64,000 nucleotides of DNA from Bacteroidota bacterium (GTDB taxonomy: Bacteria; Bacteroidota; Bacteroidia; B-17B0; Aurantibacillaceae): positions 1 through 64,000 of the forward strand of contig JAJONO010000018.1 of the NCBI GenBank assembly GCA_021323535.1, read 5' to 3'. The notes under the pieces are model-generated. The model was not told where the DNA came from. It did not search any database and was given only the letters and a program-made list of their open reading frames with translations. Every line of letters starts with the position of its first letter. The first letter of the stretch is position 1. Positions 43,085-51,411 of the stretch are shown one piece after another. A program made the position numbers and the translations under genes.

Positions 43085-44221
43085 ATGAGAACAAAATTTT
43101 TCTTAGCATTTATTTTACTCTTTTTAGTTGTCTCACAACAGGCACAAACTCTTTGCGCAGTACGATCAGGCGAAGAGTGGGGATTTATTGACAAAAAAGG
43201 AAAATGGGTGATTAAACCAAAATACGAAGGAGTAGATGGTTTTTATAACGGTTATTGCATTATAGAACAGGACGAGATGGAAGGATTGATCAATACCAAA
43301 GGAATAACAGTTCTTGAACCAAAATTTGATTTCGTTGGAGATGTTAGTGAAGGCATGGTTGACCTGGAAGATGAAGACGGGCTCATTGGTTATTTTAATG
43401 TTACAACAGGTAAATTAATCCCACCGCAATTTGAAGACGGCGATGAATTCATTGGAGGATACGCGGTCGTAATGGACAGCATGGATCTGTGGGGGGCCAT
43501 TGATAAAAATGGGAAACTGGTGATTCCTTTCCAGTACGATGATATTGATGAATTCGGAGAGGGACTGATTGGTGTAATGAATGAACACAACAAATGGGGC
43601 TTTGTGGATGCCACAGGAAAAACAGTAATTCCTTTTACGTTTGATAATGTACTGCGTGAATTTAAAAACGATTCGGCTAAGGTGCGTTTGGGAGATGAAA
43701 CCTGTTATATTAACAAAAAAGGAGAAATATTCAGTAAATGGAAACTGCCGCCCGCCACAAAAAACAAAAAATATTCATGGTTCAAGGTTAACGAAAAATG
43801 GGGAATGCTTAAATACAATGACACGATCATGAAACCTCTTTATGAAACTTTTGGCAGCAGGCAAAACGGTCGCTTCTCATTTAAGCAGGGAATGAAGTAT
43901 GGAATTGCTGACACAACCGGTAAGCAAATCGTAAAACCGAAATTTGACCAGCTTAGTCCATTCGTAGAAGGGCTGGCACATGCTTCAGTTAACGGGTTGG
44001 TTGGCTTCATAAATAACGCCGGCAACACTGTTATCGAATTCAAATATCAGGCAGCAACGGGTTTCAGCAACGGACTCGCGGGTGTAAAGCTAAATGGCAA
44101 GTGGGGTTTCATTGACAAAAAAGGTAAAATGGTCATTTCTCCCCAGTTCGACTCTGTTGAAGGAAGCTTTCATGATGTAAATTCAGATGTTGGTTCCTGG
44201 GCAAAATACGATAAGGACTGA
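43085..44221 (+). CDS. Exported WG-repeat protein
   Basis: 378 residues with a signal peptide (1-20) and about eight WG repeats from ~25 to the C-terminus: 'EWGFIDKKGKWVIKPKYEGVDGF', 'LWGAIDKNGKLVIPFQYDDIDEF', 'KWGFVDATGKTVIPFTFDN', 'KWGFIDKKGKMVISPQFDSV'. WG repeats form small beta propeller-like or solenoid blades; function unknown, probably protein binding in the periplasm or at the surface. Its 3' end nearly touches the convergent AlkB gene. Confidence 0.9.
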   Translation: MRTKFFLAFILLFLVVSQQAQTLCAVRSGEEWGFIDKKGKWVIKPKYEGVDGFYNGYCIIEQDEMEGLINTKGITVLEPKFDFVGDVSEGMVDLEDEDGLIGYFNVTTGKLIPPQFEDGDEFIGGYAVVMDSMDLWGAIDKNGKLVIPFQYDDIDEFGEGLIGVMNEHNKWGFVDATGKTVIPFTFDNVLREFKNDSAKVRLGDETCYINKKGEIFSKWKLPPATKNKKYSWFKVNEKWGMLKYNDTIMKPLYETFGSRQNGRFSFKQGMKYGIADTTGKQIVKPKFDQLSPFVEGLAHASVNGLVGFINNAGNTVIEFKYQAATGFSNGLAGVKLNGKWGFIDKKGKMVISPQFDSVEGSFHDVNSDVGSWAKYDKD

Positions 44222-44222
44222 T

Positions 44223-44828
44223 TTATTTTACAATCGTTCTGAAAGTAAGACTTATCCTGGCGTCTTTTACTTTAGTTGTTGGCGGCAAACGGTGTAGCCA
44301 GTAAGTCTGCGTTTCATCTTTCATGGCAAGAATACTTCCTCGCTCGAGAACAAGTGATACCGTTTCTTTGGTTGATTTGTGTTTGAAGGAGAATTTACGC
44401 TCAGCTCCAAAGCTCATCGACACAATGGTCCCGTTCTTCTCCAGCATTTTTTCTCCATCGCTGTGCCAGGCCATCCCTTCTTCACCGGTATGATAAAGGT
44501 TTAACAGGCAGGAATTAAATGTTGCTCCTGTGATTTTTTCCGCCAGTAATTTCAATTCAAGAAGTTCTTTTGTCCAGGGTAACGCGGTTTTAGTCACACC
44601 CGAATAAGTATACGAAAAATTCTCATCGCCATACCAGGCCACTTTTCTCGCTGTAGAAATAAGTTTTCCCATGATCACAGCTTCATCGTTTTTCCATTCA
44701 ATACTTTCGGGAAGAACATGAAAATAATAACGTGCTTCTTGCTCATCCATTACTTTTCCGTAATAGATAACAGTACCATCAAATGGAAGAATATTAGCCG
44801 GTTCAAAGGAATCTGAAAAAAGGTCCAT
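44223..44828 (-). CDS. AlkB-type 2-oxoglutarate/Fe(II) dioxygenase
   Basis: 201 residues from the ATG at 44828; a GTG four codons upstream is possible. Iron ligands are visible as 'MAWHSDGEKML' (H-x-D) and the later histidine in 'YWLHRLPP'; the 2-oxoglutarate arginine is in 'DARISLTFR'. AlkB proteins remove alkyl groups from DNA or RNA bases (1-methyladenine, 3-methylcytosine) by oxidation. Close to the ALKBH2/3-like bacterial set in length. It is alone on the minus strand. Confidence 0.93.
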   Translation of the reverse strand: MDLFSDSFEPANILPFDGTVIYYGKVMDEQEARYYFHVLPESIEWKNDEAVIMGKLISTARKVAWYGDENFSYTYSGVTKTALPWTKELLELKLLAEKITGATFNSCLLNLYHTGEEGMAWHSDGEKMLEKNGTIVSMSFGAERKFSFKHKSTKETVSLVLERGSILAMKDETQTYWLHRLPPTTKVKDARISLTFRTIVK

Positions 44829-45004
44829 GTTAAAAAACACAAAGGTAATGCACCATTAGCGTTAAAAAACATCGAAAACAGAGTGATTTAGGCTGTTTTT
44901 TACTATTTATTTAAATGGTATGCAATATTTTTATAAATTTAATACCCTAAATATTATGAATTTCTCCGGTTGAGAACATCATTAAAGAAAAAAGAATTCC
45001 CCAT

Positions 45005-47593
45005 ATGAAAAACCCTTTCAGAATCCTCCCCGTTTTTATCCTTATGACATCTGTGGCCTTTGCCCAGGATTGGACATTTGTGTTTTCGAGTTATATTCAG
45101 AATAAAGGAAAAGGTATGGGCGGCGCCACTATCCAGATCTACCAGGGTTCGACTATATTATCAAGCAGTACTTCCGAAGGCGATGGTTTTTTTAAACTTG
45201 AATTCAAACCCAATGCGGAGTATATGGTTGTACTAAGTAAGCCGGGGTACAACACAAAACGTTTTTCTGTTTCAACACTCGGTGTTCCTGCCGGTTTTAA
45301 TAAAGATAATTTTAAAAGCTCTCTCAAGATCGAATCCTTCTCGTTATCCGAACCTTTACCGGGAGTAGATTATTCATTGCTTGAGCAGCCTTTACTTAAG
45401 ATCATTTATAATCCATCTAAAAAAACATTTCTCGACGATGTGCCTTACACCAATGAGCGTTTAGGAAAACTTGGCGAATTACGCGCAAAGGAAGAGGCAT
45501 TGATCACAAAATACACCAACGAAGTAAAGAATGGCGACGCTGCCATGAAAAAAAGTGATTGTGAAGCTGCAAAAACGAATTACAACAATGCAGCAGCAAT
45601 ATTACCTTTTGAAAAATATCCAAAGGAACAGTTAGCCCTGGTAGATAAATGTTTAAACGCTAAAGCGGAAGAGAAAAAGAAAGCCGAGGAAAAAGCGGCT
45701 GCAGAAGCAGCTGCCAAAGCAAAGGCTGAAGCTGATGCAAAAGCTAAAGCCGAGGCAGAAGCAGCCGCCAAAGCTGAGAAAGCGGCGGCTGAAAAAGCAG
45801 CAGCAGACGCGAAAGCAAAAGCTGATGCAGAAGCGGCGGCAAAGAAAAAGGCAGACGAAGAAGCGGCAGCGAAAGCTAAGGCAGAAGCTGATGCTAAAGC
45901 GAAAGCTGATGCCGAAGCAAAAGCGAAAGCAGACGCTGAAGCAAAAGCCAAAGCCGAAGCGGAAGCAGCTGCTAAGAAAAAAGCAGACGAAGAAGCAGCA
46001 GCAAAGAAAAAGGCTGAAGAAGAGGCCGCGGCGAAAGCTAAGGCAGAAGCCGACGCCAAGGCTAAAGTGGAAGCAGAAGCAAAAGCCAAAGCAGACGCAG
46101 ATGCGGCTGCAAAGAAAAAAGCTGAGGAAGAAGCGGCTGCTAAAGCTGCAGCGGAAAAAGCAGCGGCAGATAAGGCAGCAGCAGATGCTAAAGCAAAGGC
46201 CGATGCGGAAGCGGCTGCGAAGAAAAAAGCAGAAGAGGAAGCAAAAGCGAAAGCAGATGCTGAGGCAAAAGCCAAAGCCGAAGCAGACGCGGCCGCCAAA
46301 GCTGCAAAAGCGGAGGCGGAAAAAATAGCAAAGGAAAAAGAAGCAGCTGATAAAGCTGCCGCGGAAAAAGCAGCTAAAGAAAAAGCTGACGCAGAAGCAA
46401 AAGCCAAAGCGGAAGCGGAAGCTGCAGCTAAGAAAAAAGCTGAGGAAGAAGCAGCCGCTAAAGCAAAATCGGAAGCAGACGCAAAAGCAAAAGCCGAGGC
46501 CGATAAGGCAGCAGCAGAAAAAGCGGCGGCTGATGCAGCGGCTAAAACTAAAGCGGAAGCAGATGCGAAAGCCAAAGCTGAAGCAGATAAATTAGCAGCA
46601 GATGCAAAAGCGAAAGCTGATGCAGAAGCTGCAGCTAAGAAAAAATCGGACGAAGAAGCAGCGGCGAAAGCGGCAGCGGAAAAAGCTGCGACTGAGAAAG
46701 CGGCCGCTGATGCCAAAGCAAAAGCAGAGGCAGATGCAGCAGCTAAGAAAAAAGCAGAAGAGGAAGCAATTGCTAAAGCAAAGGCGGAAGCCGAAGCAAA
46801 AGCTAAAGCCGAAGCAGACGCCGCCGCCAAAGCTGCGAAAGCGGAGGCGGATAAGTTAGCAAAAGAAAAAGAAGCGGCGGATAAAGCAACAGCAGACGCA
46901 AAAGCAAAAGCTGATGCCGAAGCAGCAGCGAAGAAAAAAGCTGAAGAAGAAGCAGCTACTAAAGCCGCGAAAGCGGAAGCGGAAAAATTAGCTAAGGAAA
47001 AAGAGGCGGCAGACAAAGCAGCAGCAGAGGCGGCCGCTAAAGCAAAGGCTGAGGCTGATGCGAAAGCCAAAGCGGAGGCGGAAAAGGCGGCAGCAGAAAA
47101 AGCAGCTTCAGATGCAGCGGCGAAAGTTGCAAAAGCTGAAGCAGATAAGCTTGCCAGAGAAAAAGCAATAGCCGATGCGGCAGCTGCAAAAGCAGCAAAG
47201 GAAAAAGCAAAGGAGAAAGCGGCTGCTGAGAAAGCAGCTAAAGAAAAGGCTGAAGCAGAAGAAAAACTGGCAAAGGAAAAAGCGGCGGCCGACAAAGCAG
47301 AAGCAGATCGTATTGCTAAAGAAAAAGAAGAAGCCGAAAAAATTAAAGCGAAAGAAACTGAAGCCACCGCCACCAATGAACCTGGCGAAAAAGGTGATGC
47401 TAAACATCGTATTCCCCAGGCGCTCGGAGCAAATAAATATAAAGAAGTCATTACCCGCGCCGATGGTTACATGAAAATGAAACGTTATGCCGAAGCTAAA
47501 ACAGCTTATGAAGAAGCTCTTACTTTTAAGGCCGGTGATCCTTACGCAACTGCTAAGCTGGACCAGATCTCAAAACTTACAGCTCCCAAATAA
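45005..47593 (+). CDS. Exported protein with a ~565-residue Ala/Lys/Glu helical rod
   Basis: 862 residues: signal peptide (1-20), a beta-sandwich of the carboxypeptidase-regulatory type (~25-110, 'NKGKGMGGATIQIYQGSTILSSSTSEGDGFFKLEF'), a linker with a TPR-like pair (~165-215), a region of almost only Ala, Lys, Glu and Asp (~218-783), and a C-terminal TPR unit (~815-855, 'YMKMKRYAEAKTAYEEAL'). The middle resembles the TolA rod in composition but there is no N-terminal anchor and no TolA C-domain. It should form a very long stable helix or coiled coil in the periplasm or outside. Function unknown. Confidence 0.85.
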   Translation: MKNPFRILPVFILMTSVAFAQDWTFVFSSYIQNKGKGMGGATIQIYQGSTILSSSTSEGDGFFKLEFKPNAEYMVVLSKPGYNTKRFSVSTLGVPAGFNKDNFKSSLKIESFSLSEPLPGVDYSLLEQPLLKIIYNPSKKTFLDDVPYTNERLGKLGELRAKEEALITKYTNEVKNGDAAMKKSDCEAAKTNYNNAAAILPFEKYPKEQLALVDKCLNAKAEEKKKAEEKAAAEAAAKAKAEADAKAKAEAEAAAKAEKAAAEKAAADAKAKADAEAAAKKKADEEAAAKAKAEADAKAKADAEAKAKADAEAKAKAEAEAAAKKKADEEAAAKKKAEEEAAAKAKAEADAKAKVEAEAKAKADADAAAKKKAEEEAAAKAAAEKAAADKAAADAKAKADAEAAAKKKAEEEAKAKADAEAKAKAEADAAAKAAKAEAEKIAKEKEAADKAAAEKAAKEKADAEAKAKAEAEAAAKKKAEEEAAAKAKSEADAKAKAEADKAAAEKAAADAAAKTKAEADAKAKAEADKLAADAKAKADAEAAAKKKSDEEAAAKAAAEKAATEKAAADAKAKAEADAAAKKKAEEEAIAKAKAEAEAKAKAEADAAAKAAKAEADKLAKEKEAADKATADAKAKADAEAAAKKKAEEEAATKAAKAEAEKLAKEKEAADKAAAEAAAKAKAEADAKAKAEAEKAAAEKAASDAAAKVAKAEADKLAREKAIADAAAAKAAKEKAKEKAAAEKAAKEKAEAEEKLAKEKAAADKAEADRIAKEKEEAEKIKAKETEATATNEPGEKGDAKHRIPQALGANKYKEVITRADGYMKMKRYAEAKTAYEEALTFKAGDPYATAKLDQISKLTAPK

Positions 47594-47640
47594 TTTTATT
47601 CCTTGAGTTTACAGTTTTATTCAAGAGACTTTTTAAACCT

Positions 47641-47669
47641 GATTAGCGTTAATTCGTGAAATTAGCGCC
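47641..47669. repeat. Short ATTAGCG direct repeat between convergent genes
   Basis: ATTAGCG occurs twice (47642-47648 and 47661-47667) separated by 12 bp, just after the helical-rod gene and just before the stop of PorP/SprF. Such ATTAGCG strings resemble dispersed intergenic repeats; a single further ATTAGCG is seen at about 44856. Confidence 0.4.
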
Positions 47670-47674
47670 TTACT

Positions 47675-48619
47675 TCAAAAACCCGGACAATCGATCAGTC
47701 TGTATTTCTTTCCTCTCTTTTTACAAGCGAGTTGAACCTGCAATGAAATTTCGTGCGAGCCAGCAGTGTTGCCCGATAACTTTGAAATGGTGACATCATA
47801 ACTGTAACCAAATTTGAAGAAATCATTTTGTAATCCCACCAAAATAATTACGGCATCGTTGTTTCTGTACCACAGGCCTGCAACAAATGGTCCTCTTACA
47901 TAATATAATCCCAGGTTCAACTGGGTGAATTTCTGTTGCTGCTGAAATAAAATATTAGGCGATAAATAAGTCTTCTCTCTTTTCTCGAGTTGAATCATTG
48001 CTCCTGCATGCGTTGTAAATTTTGCAGGCAGTTTCGAAACGCCAAGTAACCCTTCATCGGGTTGCGTGATATGGTTCGCTGCAAATCCAAAATAGTAACG
48101 TTTACTGTAACCAAGAATTCCTGCTGAAAAATCGGCGTTGGATTTTCGTTGAGAAGGAACTGTTTCATTCGTGTTCCATACAAATCCTCTTCGTGCATCT
48201 ATCATATCACCAAAATTAAGTTTTGTTTTATCCAGGCTTTTCTGAAAATAAGTGGCCTGCAATGCCATGCGAATAGAAAATTCCCGTGTTACAGGAGCAT
48301 AGTACGAATACATAAATCCCGCTGTTGTGGTTTTTAAAGTTCCATGCGCCTGGTCGTCGGTTGTTACCAGCAGCCCTACTCCACCCGCCAGCGCTTCAAT
48401 GTGCCGGTCGTATGACATACTGTAGGAAACATAAGTCCCCGAAAGATTAGGCCACTGGTTGCGGTAGTTCATCTGTATACGTGGACAATAACTGTTTCCG
48501 GCAAAGGCAGGATTAAGATATAATTGATTCGCGTAAAATTGCGTGAATTGTATATCCTGTGCTTTAACAGCAGAATCAAAACAAGGCAATGTCAATAGAA
48601 GTACATACCAGTTCTTCAT
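47675..48619 (-). CDS. PorP/SprF-family T9SS outer-membrane protein
   Basis: 314 residues: signal peptide (1-20), then the family start 'QDIQFTQFYANQLYLNPAFAGNSYCPRIQMNYRNQWPNLSGTYVSYSMSYD', which is typical for PorP/SprF, and a beta-barrel to the end (C-terminal 'KKRGKKYRLIDCPGF' is a common tail). It supports T9SS export or surface display of a partner; the long helical-rod protein converging on it is a possible but unproven partner. Confidence 0.95.
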   Translation of the reverse strand: MKNWYVLLLTLPCFDSAVKAQDIQFTQFYANQLYLNPAFAGNSYCPRIQMNYRNQWPNLSGTYVSYSMSYDRHIEALAGGVGLLVTTDDQAHGTLKTTTAGFMYSYYAPVTREFSIRMALQATYFQKSLDKTKLNFGDMIDARRGFVWNTNETVPSQRKSNADFSAGILGYSKRYYFGFAANHITQPDEGLLGVSKLPAKFTTHAGAMIQLEKREKTYLSPNILFQQQQKFTQLNLGLYYVRGPFVAGLWYRNNDAVIILVGLQNDFFKFGYSYDVTISKLSGNTAGSHEISLQVQLACKKRGKKYRLIDCPGF

Positions 48620-48790
48620 GATAAAAAGGTTATATACTTATTAAAAACAAAAAGAGGTAACACCGTTATGGTCGAACGTTGAACGCTGGAGTTAACCCCT
48701 ATGCTGAGGAACGAAGTATCTCATCCGAATCAATGATAATTTTCTTTTCGACTGATTTTCAGTAACTAAGAAGAATTTTCTGAAATTAAT

Positions 48791-48822
48791 TTTGTGCAAC
48801 CAAAAGGTTACATATATATTTG
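48791..48822 (+). promoter_or_regulatory. Promoter of the ArsR-SRPBCC operon
   Basis: TTG (48792-48794) and TATATTTG (48815-48822) are 20 bp apart and fit the Bacteroidota -33/-7 pattern. Transcription should begin near 48829, about 19 bp before the ATG at 48848. The spacer contains operator copy 1. Confidence 0.7.
48798..48815 (+). promoter_or_regulatory. Operator copy 1 (AACC-AAAA-GGTT)
   Basis: AACCAAAAGGTTACATAT, containing the inverted repeat AACC-N4-GGTT, sits in the spacer between the -33 and -7 boxes. Binding of the ArsR-type product here would block RNA polymerase. Confidence 0.65.
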
Positions 48823-48825
48823 TGA

Positions 48826-48843
48826 AACCAAAAGGTTACATAT
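48826..48843 (+). promoter_or_regulatory. Operator copy 2 (AACC-AAAA-GGTT)
   Basis: An identical AACCAAAAGGTTACATAT 28 bp downstream of copy 1, covering the predicted transcription start and ending 4 bp before the ATG. The larger unit TTTGTG(C/A)AACC... is repeated over 25 bp with one mismatch (48791-48815 and 48819-48843). Confidence 0.65.
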
Positions 48844-48847
48844 TATT

Positions 48848-49249
48848 ATGAGAAGAGATGTTTTTCAGGCCATTGCCGACCCCACACGAAGAGATATCCT
48901 GAGTATGATCGCGTACAACCCTCTTAACGTGAACAGCGTTTCCGATAAGTTTGATGTGAGTCGTACCGCTGTTTACAAACATCTGAAAATTTTAACCGAA
49001 TGCGGGCTCGTGATCATTAAACAACAGGGACGAGAACGTTTCTGTGAAGCAAAACTCGAAAAGCTTAACGAAGTTTCGGATTGGGTAGATCAATACAAAC
49101 GATTCTGGACCCAGAAGTTGGATTCACTCGAGAGCTATTTAGAGACACTGCAAAGCTCCGAAGCAAAAAAAACTAAAGTTAAAAGTCAAAAGATCGTAGC
49201 CAGGAAGAAACCAGGAGCAAAAAAACAAAAAACCAGAAACAAGAAATAA
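48848..49249 (+). CDS. ArsR-family transcriptional regulator (SRPBCC-linked type)
   Basis: 133 residues from the ATG at 48848; an earlier in-frame start at 48794 would place the operators inside the gene and is rejected. Winged helix: 'FQAIADPTRRDILSMIAYNPLNVNSVSDKFDVSRTAVYKHLKILTECGLV' is the ArsR helix-turn-helix with the recognition helix 'SRTAVYKHLKIL'; no metal-binding ELCVCDL motif, so it is of the non-metal class that goes with SRPBCC/AHSA1 genes. The C-terminus is a lysine-rich tail (~100-133). It likely represses its own operon through the two operators upstream. Confidence 0.93.
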   Translation: MRRDVFQAIADPTRRDILSMIAYNPLNVNSVSDKFDVSRTAVYKHLKILTECGLVIIKQQGRERFCEAKLEKLNEVSDWVDQYKRFWTQKLDSLESYLETLQSSEAKKTKVKSQKIVARKKPGAKKQKTRNKK

Positions 49250-49250
49250 T

Positions 49251-50207
49251 ATGGCAACAACACCTAACAACACCGATGATCGTGAATTAAAATTTACACG
49301 CGTTCTTAAATTTCCACGCGAATTGGTATTCAGCGCATGGACCGATCCTAAACATCTCATCAACTGGTGGGGGCCACGGGGTTTTCATAATACTTTTAAA
49401 GAATCGACTATAAAACCCGGAGGAAAATGGACATTCACCATGCATGGACCAGACGGAACAGATTTTCCGAACCAGATTATCTATAAAGAAATTATTAAAA
49501 ATGAATTCATTTCATTCGATTATGGTTCAGGCGAACCAAACGACCCGCAGCAATTTTTTGTCACAGTTAATTTTTCCGACCAGGGAAAAAACACCGAAAT
49601 TACTATGAAAATGGTTTTTGCTTCTAAAGCAATTCGCGACGAAATGATGAGCGCCAATGGTGCGAATGAAGGCAACAAACAAACCTTCGATAAACTCGAA
49701 GAAGAACTTCTCAAAATTACTTCTAACGTTTTTTCTGTTCAACGCGAATTCAGCGCGCCACTGGAACTTGTATGGAAAGCTTTTACACATGCTGATCAAT
49801 TGAAGCAATGGTGGGGACCAAAAGGATCTACCGTCATTCATTCAAAAATGGATCTTCGTCCCGATGGCATTTTTCACTACGCATTACAGGGTCCCGACGG
49901 CTCCGAAATGTGGGCGAAATTTACGTACCGTGACATTGTACCAAATAAAAAACTGGTGTATGTAAGTTCTTTCTCCGACAAAAATGGTACTACGCAGCCT
50001 TCGCCTTTTCCAATTCCATTTCCACTTGAGGTATTGAACACAGCCAGTTTCCTTGAGAAAAATGGAAAAACAACAGTTATTATTTCAGGCTTCCCGATTA
50101 ATGCCACAGAAGAACAACTTAAAACATTTGATTCGTTACACGAAAGTATGAACGGAGGATTTAATGGAACATTCGATCAGTTGGAAGAATTTCTTTCAAA
50201 CAAGTAG
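49251..50207 (+). CDS. Tandem SRPBCC (AHSA1-like) protein
   Basis: 318 residues with two START/Bet v1-like domains of the AHSA1 type: domain 1 (~10-150; 'FTRVLKFPRELVFSAWTDPKHLINWWGPRGF') and domain 2 (~158-315; 'VQREFSAPLELVWKAFTHADQLKQWWGPKGS'). The fold has a deep hydrophobic pocket for small molecules. It begins 2 bp after the regulator stop, so it is the main operon product. Ligand unknown. The duplication in one chain is worth noting because most family members have a single domain. Confidence 0.93.
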   Translation: MATTPNNTDDRELKFTRVLKFPRELVFSAWTDPKHLINWWGPRGFHNTFKESTIKPGGKWTFTMHGPDGTDFPNQIIYKEIIKNEFISFDYGSGEPNDPQQFFVTVNFSDQGKNTEITMKMVFASKAIRDEMMSANGANEGNKQTFDKLEEELLKITSNVFSVQREFSAPLELVWKAFTHADQLKQWWGPKGSTVIHSKMDLRPDGIFHYALQGPDGSEMWAKFTYRDIVPNKKLVYVSSFSDKNGTTQPSPFPIPFPLEVLNTASFLEKNGKTTVIISGFPINATEEQLKTFDSLHESMNGGFNGTFDQLEEFLSNK

Positions 50208-50260
50208 ACAACACCGAAGTATCATAGATCACTTCAGTATAAACTAAAAAATAAAAATAT

Positions 50261-50830
50261 ATGAGAAAAATAATTTCATTTGTGCACATGTCCCTCGACG
50301 GTTTTGTAGCAGGGCCGAGCGGAGAAATGGACTGGATCAAAGTTGATGAAGAAATTTTTGATTATGTCGGTAAGCGGATAAGTGAAGGCGACACGGCACT
50401 GTACGGACGCGTAACTTACCAGATGATGGAAAATTACTGGCCTACCGCAGGAGATAAGCCAACAGCAACCAGGCACGACATTGAACATTCAAAGTGGTAT
50501 AGCAAAGTTCACAAAATTGTTTTATCAAAAACAATGAAAGGAACGGGTTTGATTAATACAGAAATTATTAGCGATAGCGTTTCGGGCAGAATAAAAGAAA
50601 TAAAACAACAAGCAGGTAAAGACATCCTGATTTTTGGCAGCCCAACGGCAACACATTCACTTATGCAACAGAACTTAATTGACGGCTACTGGTTATTTGT
50701 TAATCCTGTTATTCTCGGACAGGGTATTCCATTGTTTGCAGACATCAAAGACAAAATAAAACTAAAACTATTAACTACTCACCAATTTAATTGTGGGGTA
50801 ACTGAATTGAATTACATAGTGGAAAAATAA
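50261..50830 (+). CDS. Dihydrofolate-reductase-fold (RibD C-terminal) protein
   Basis: 189 residues matching the RibD C-terminal/YwjB-type family: 'ISFVHMSLDGFVAGPSGEMDWIKVDEEIFDYV', 'DTALYGRVTYQMM', 'KIVLSKTM', 'DILIFGSPTATHSLMQQNLIDGYWLFVNPVILGQGIPLF'. Such proteins bind NADPH and reduce unknown small molecules; they are commonly found in operons with ArsR-SRPBCC genes, as here. It lies 53 bp after the tandem SRPBCC gene. Confidence 0.92.
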   Translation: MRKIISFVHMSLDGFVAGPSGEMDWIKVDEEIFDYVGKRISEGDTALYGRVTYQMMENYWPTAGDKPTATRHDIEHSKWYSKVHKIVLSKTMKGTGLINTEIISDSVSGRIKEIKQQAGKDILIFGSPTATHSLMQQNLIDGYWLFVNPVILGQGIPLFADIKDKIKLKLLTTHQFNCGVTELNYIVEK

Positions 50831-50848
50831 TTATTAAAAACAAACATC

Positions 50849-51283
50849 ATGAGTCAGCATACAGAACCATTCGTAATTGAGCGTAGTCTCAAAGCGCCAC
50901 TTGAAAAAGTGTGGAAGGCCATCACAGATAAAAATGAAATGAAACACTGGTACTTCGATCTTCCTACATTTAAACCGGAAGTTGGTTTAGAATTTGAATT
51001 TACCGGCGGTCCCGAAGATGGCGTTCAGTGCGTTCACCAGTGTAAAATCACGGAAGTAATTCCCGGAAAAAAAATCACCTATTCATGGAAGTACAAAGGT
51101 TACGAAGGCATTTCATATGTAACATTTGAGTTATCGCCCGACGGACAAAACACAAAGCTCAAACTCACGCACAGGGATCTTCATACATTTCCTCCGAATA
51201 ATGCTGATTTTGCAAAGAAGAATTTCGAAGCCGGCTGGACAGATATCATCGGAAAATTCCTGGTGGAATATCTTGCAAAATGA
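50849..51283 (+). CDS. SRPBCC (AHSA1-like) protein
   Basis: 144 residues, one AHSA1-like domain: 'IERSLKAPLEKVWKAITDKNEMKHWYFDLP', 'EFEFTGGPEDGVQCVHQCKITEVIPGKKITYSWKYKG', 'THRDLHTFP', 'FEAGWTDIIGKFL'. Fourth gene of the ArsR operon (18-bp gap). A ligand-binding or stress role is usual for the family, but the ligand is unknown. Confidence 0.93.
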   Translation: MSQHTEPFVIERSLKAPLEKVWKAITDKNEMKHWYFDLPTFKPEVGLEFEFTGGPEDGVQCVHQCKITEVIPGKKITYSWKYKGYEGISYVTFELSPDGQNTKLKLTHRDLHTFPPNNADFAKKNFEAGWTDIIGKFLVEYLAK

Positions 51284-51298
51284 TCCTGTAAAGAAAAG

Positions 51299-51354
51299 CT
51301 GCAGATTCCGCGGATTCTCACTGATAATTCATCTGTGGAATCTGTGGCTAAAAA
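51299..51354. repeat. Intergenic palindrome, ATCTGTGGAATCTGTGG subfamily
   Basis: GCAGATTCCGCGGATTCTCA and ATCTGTGGAATCTGTGGCTA are imperfect inverted arms after the last gene of the ArsR operon. It probably ends that transcript before the MATE gene. Confidence 0.6.
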
Positions 51355-51393
51355 AATAACCTTCCATTTTCTGCGTTGATATAGTTAAAATCG

Positions 51394-51401
51394 TACTTTT
51401 G
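51394..51401 (+). promoter_or_regulatory. -7 box of the MATE gene
   Basis: TACTTTTG fits TAnnTTTG exactly and ends 10 bp before the ATG. A TTG at 51376 is 15 bp upstream, shorter than the normal spacing. Supports separate transcription of the exporter. Confidence 0.45.
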
Positions 51402-51411
51402 TCTCCCCATT

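Noticed and set aside
45580-47451. A 623-codon open frame on the minus strand opposite the Ala/Lys-rich protein, plus several plus-strand frames rich in Lys/Arg/Gln
   Set aside because: They arise from the GCN/AAR/GAN codon composition of the plus-strand gene; the minus frame is almost only Ala, Ser and Phe and has no domain or start signal.
48794-48847. N-terminal extension of the ArsR-type regulator from 48794
   Set aside because: It would translate the operator repeats (QPKGYIYICETKR) and lies upstream of the promoter -7 box; the ATG at 48848 begins the normal family sequence.
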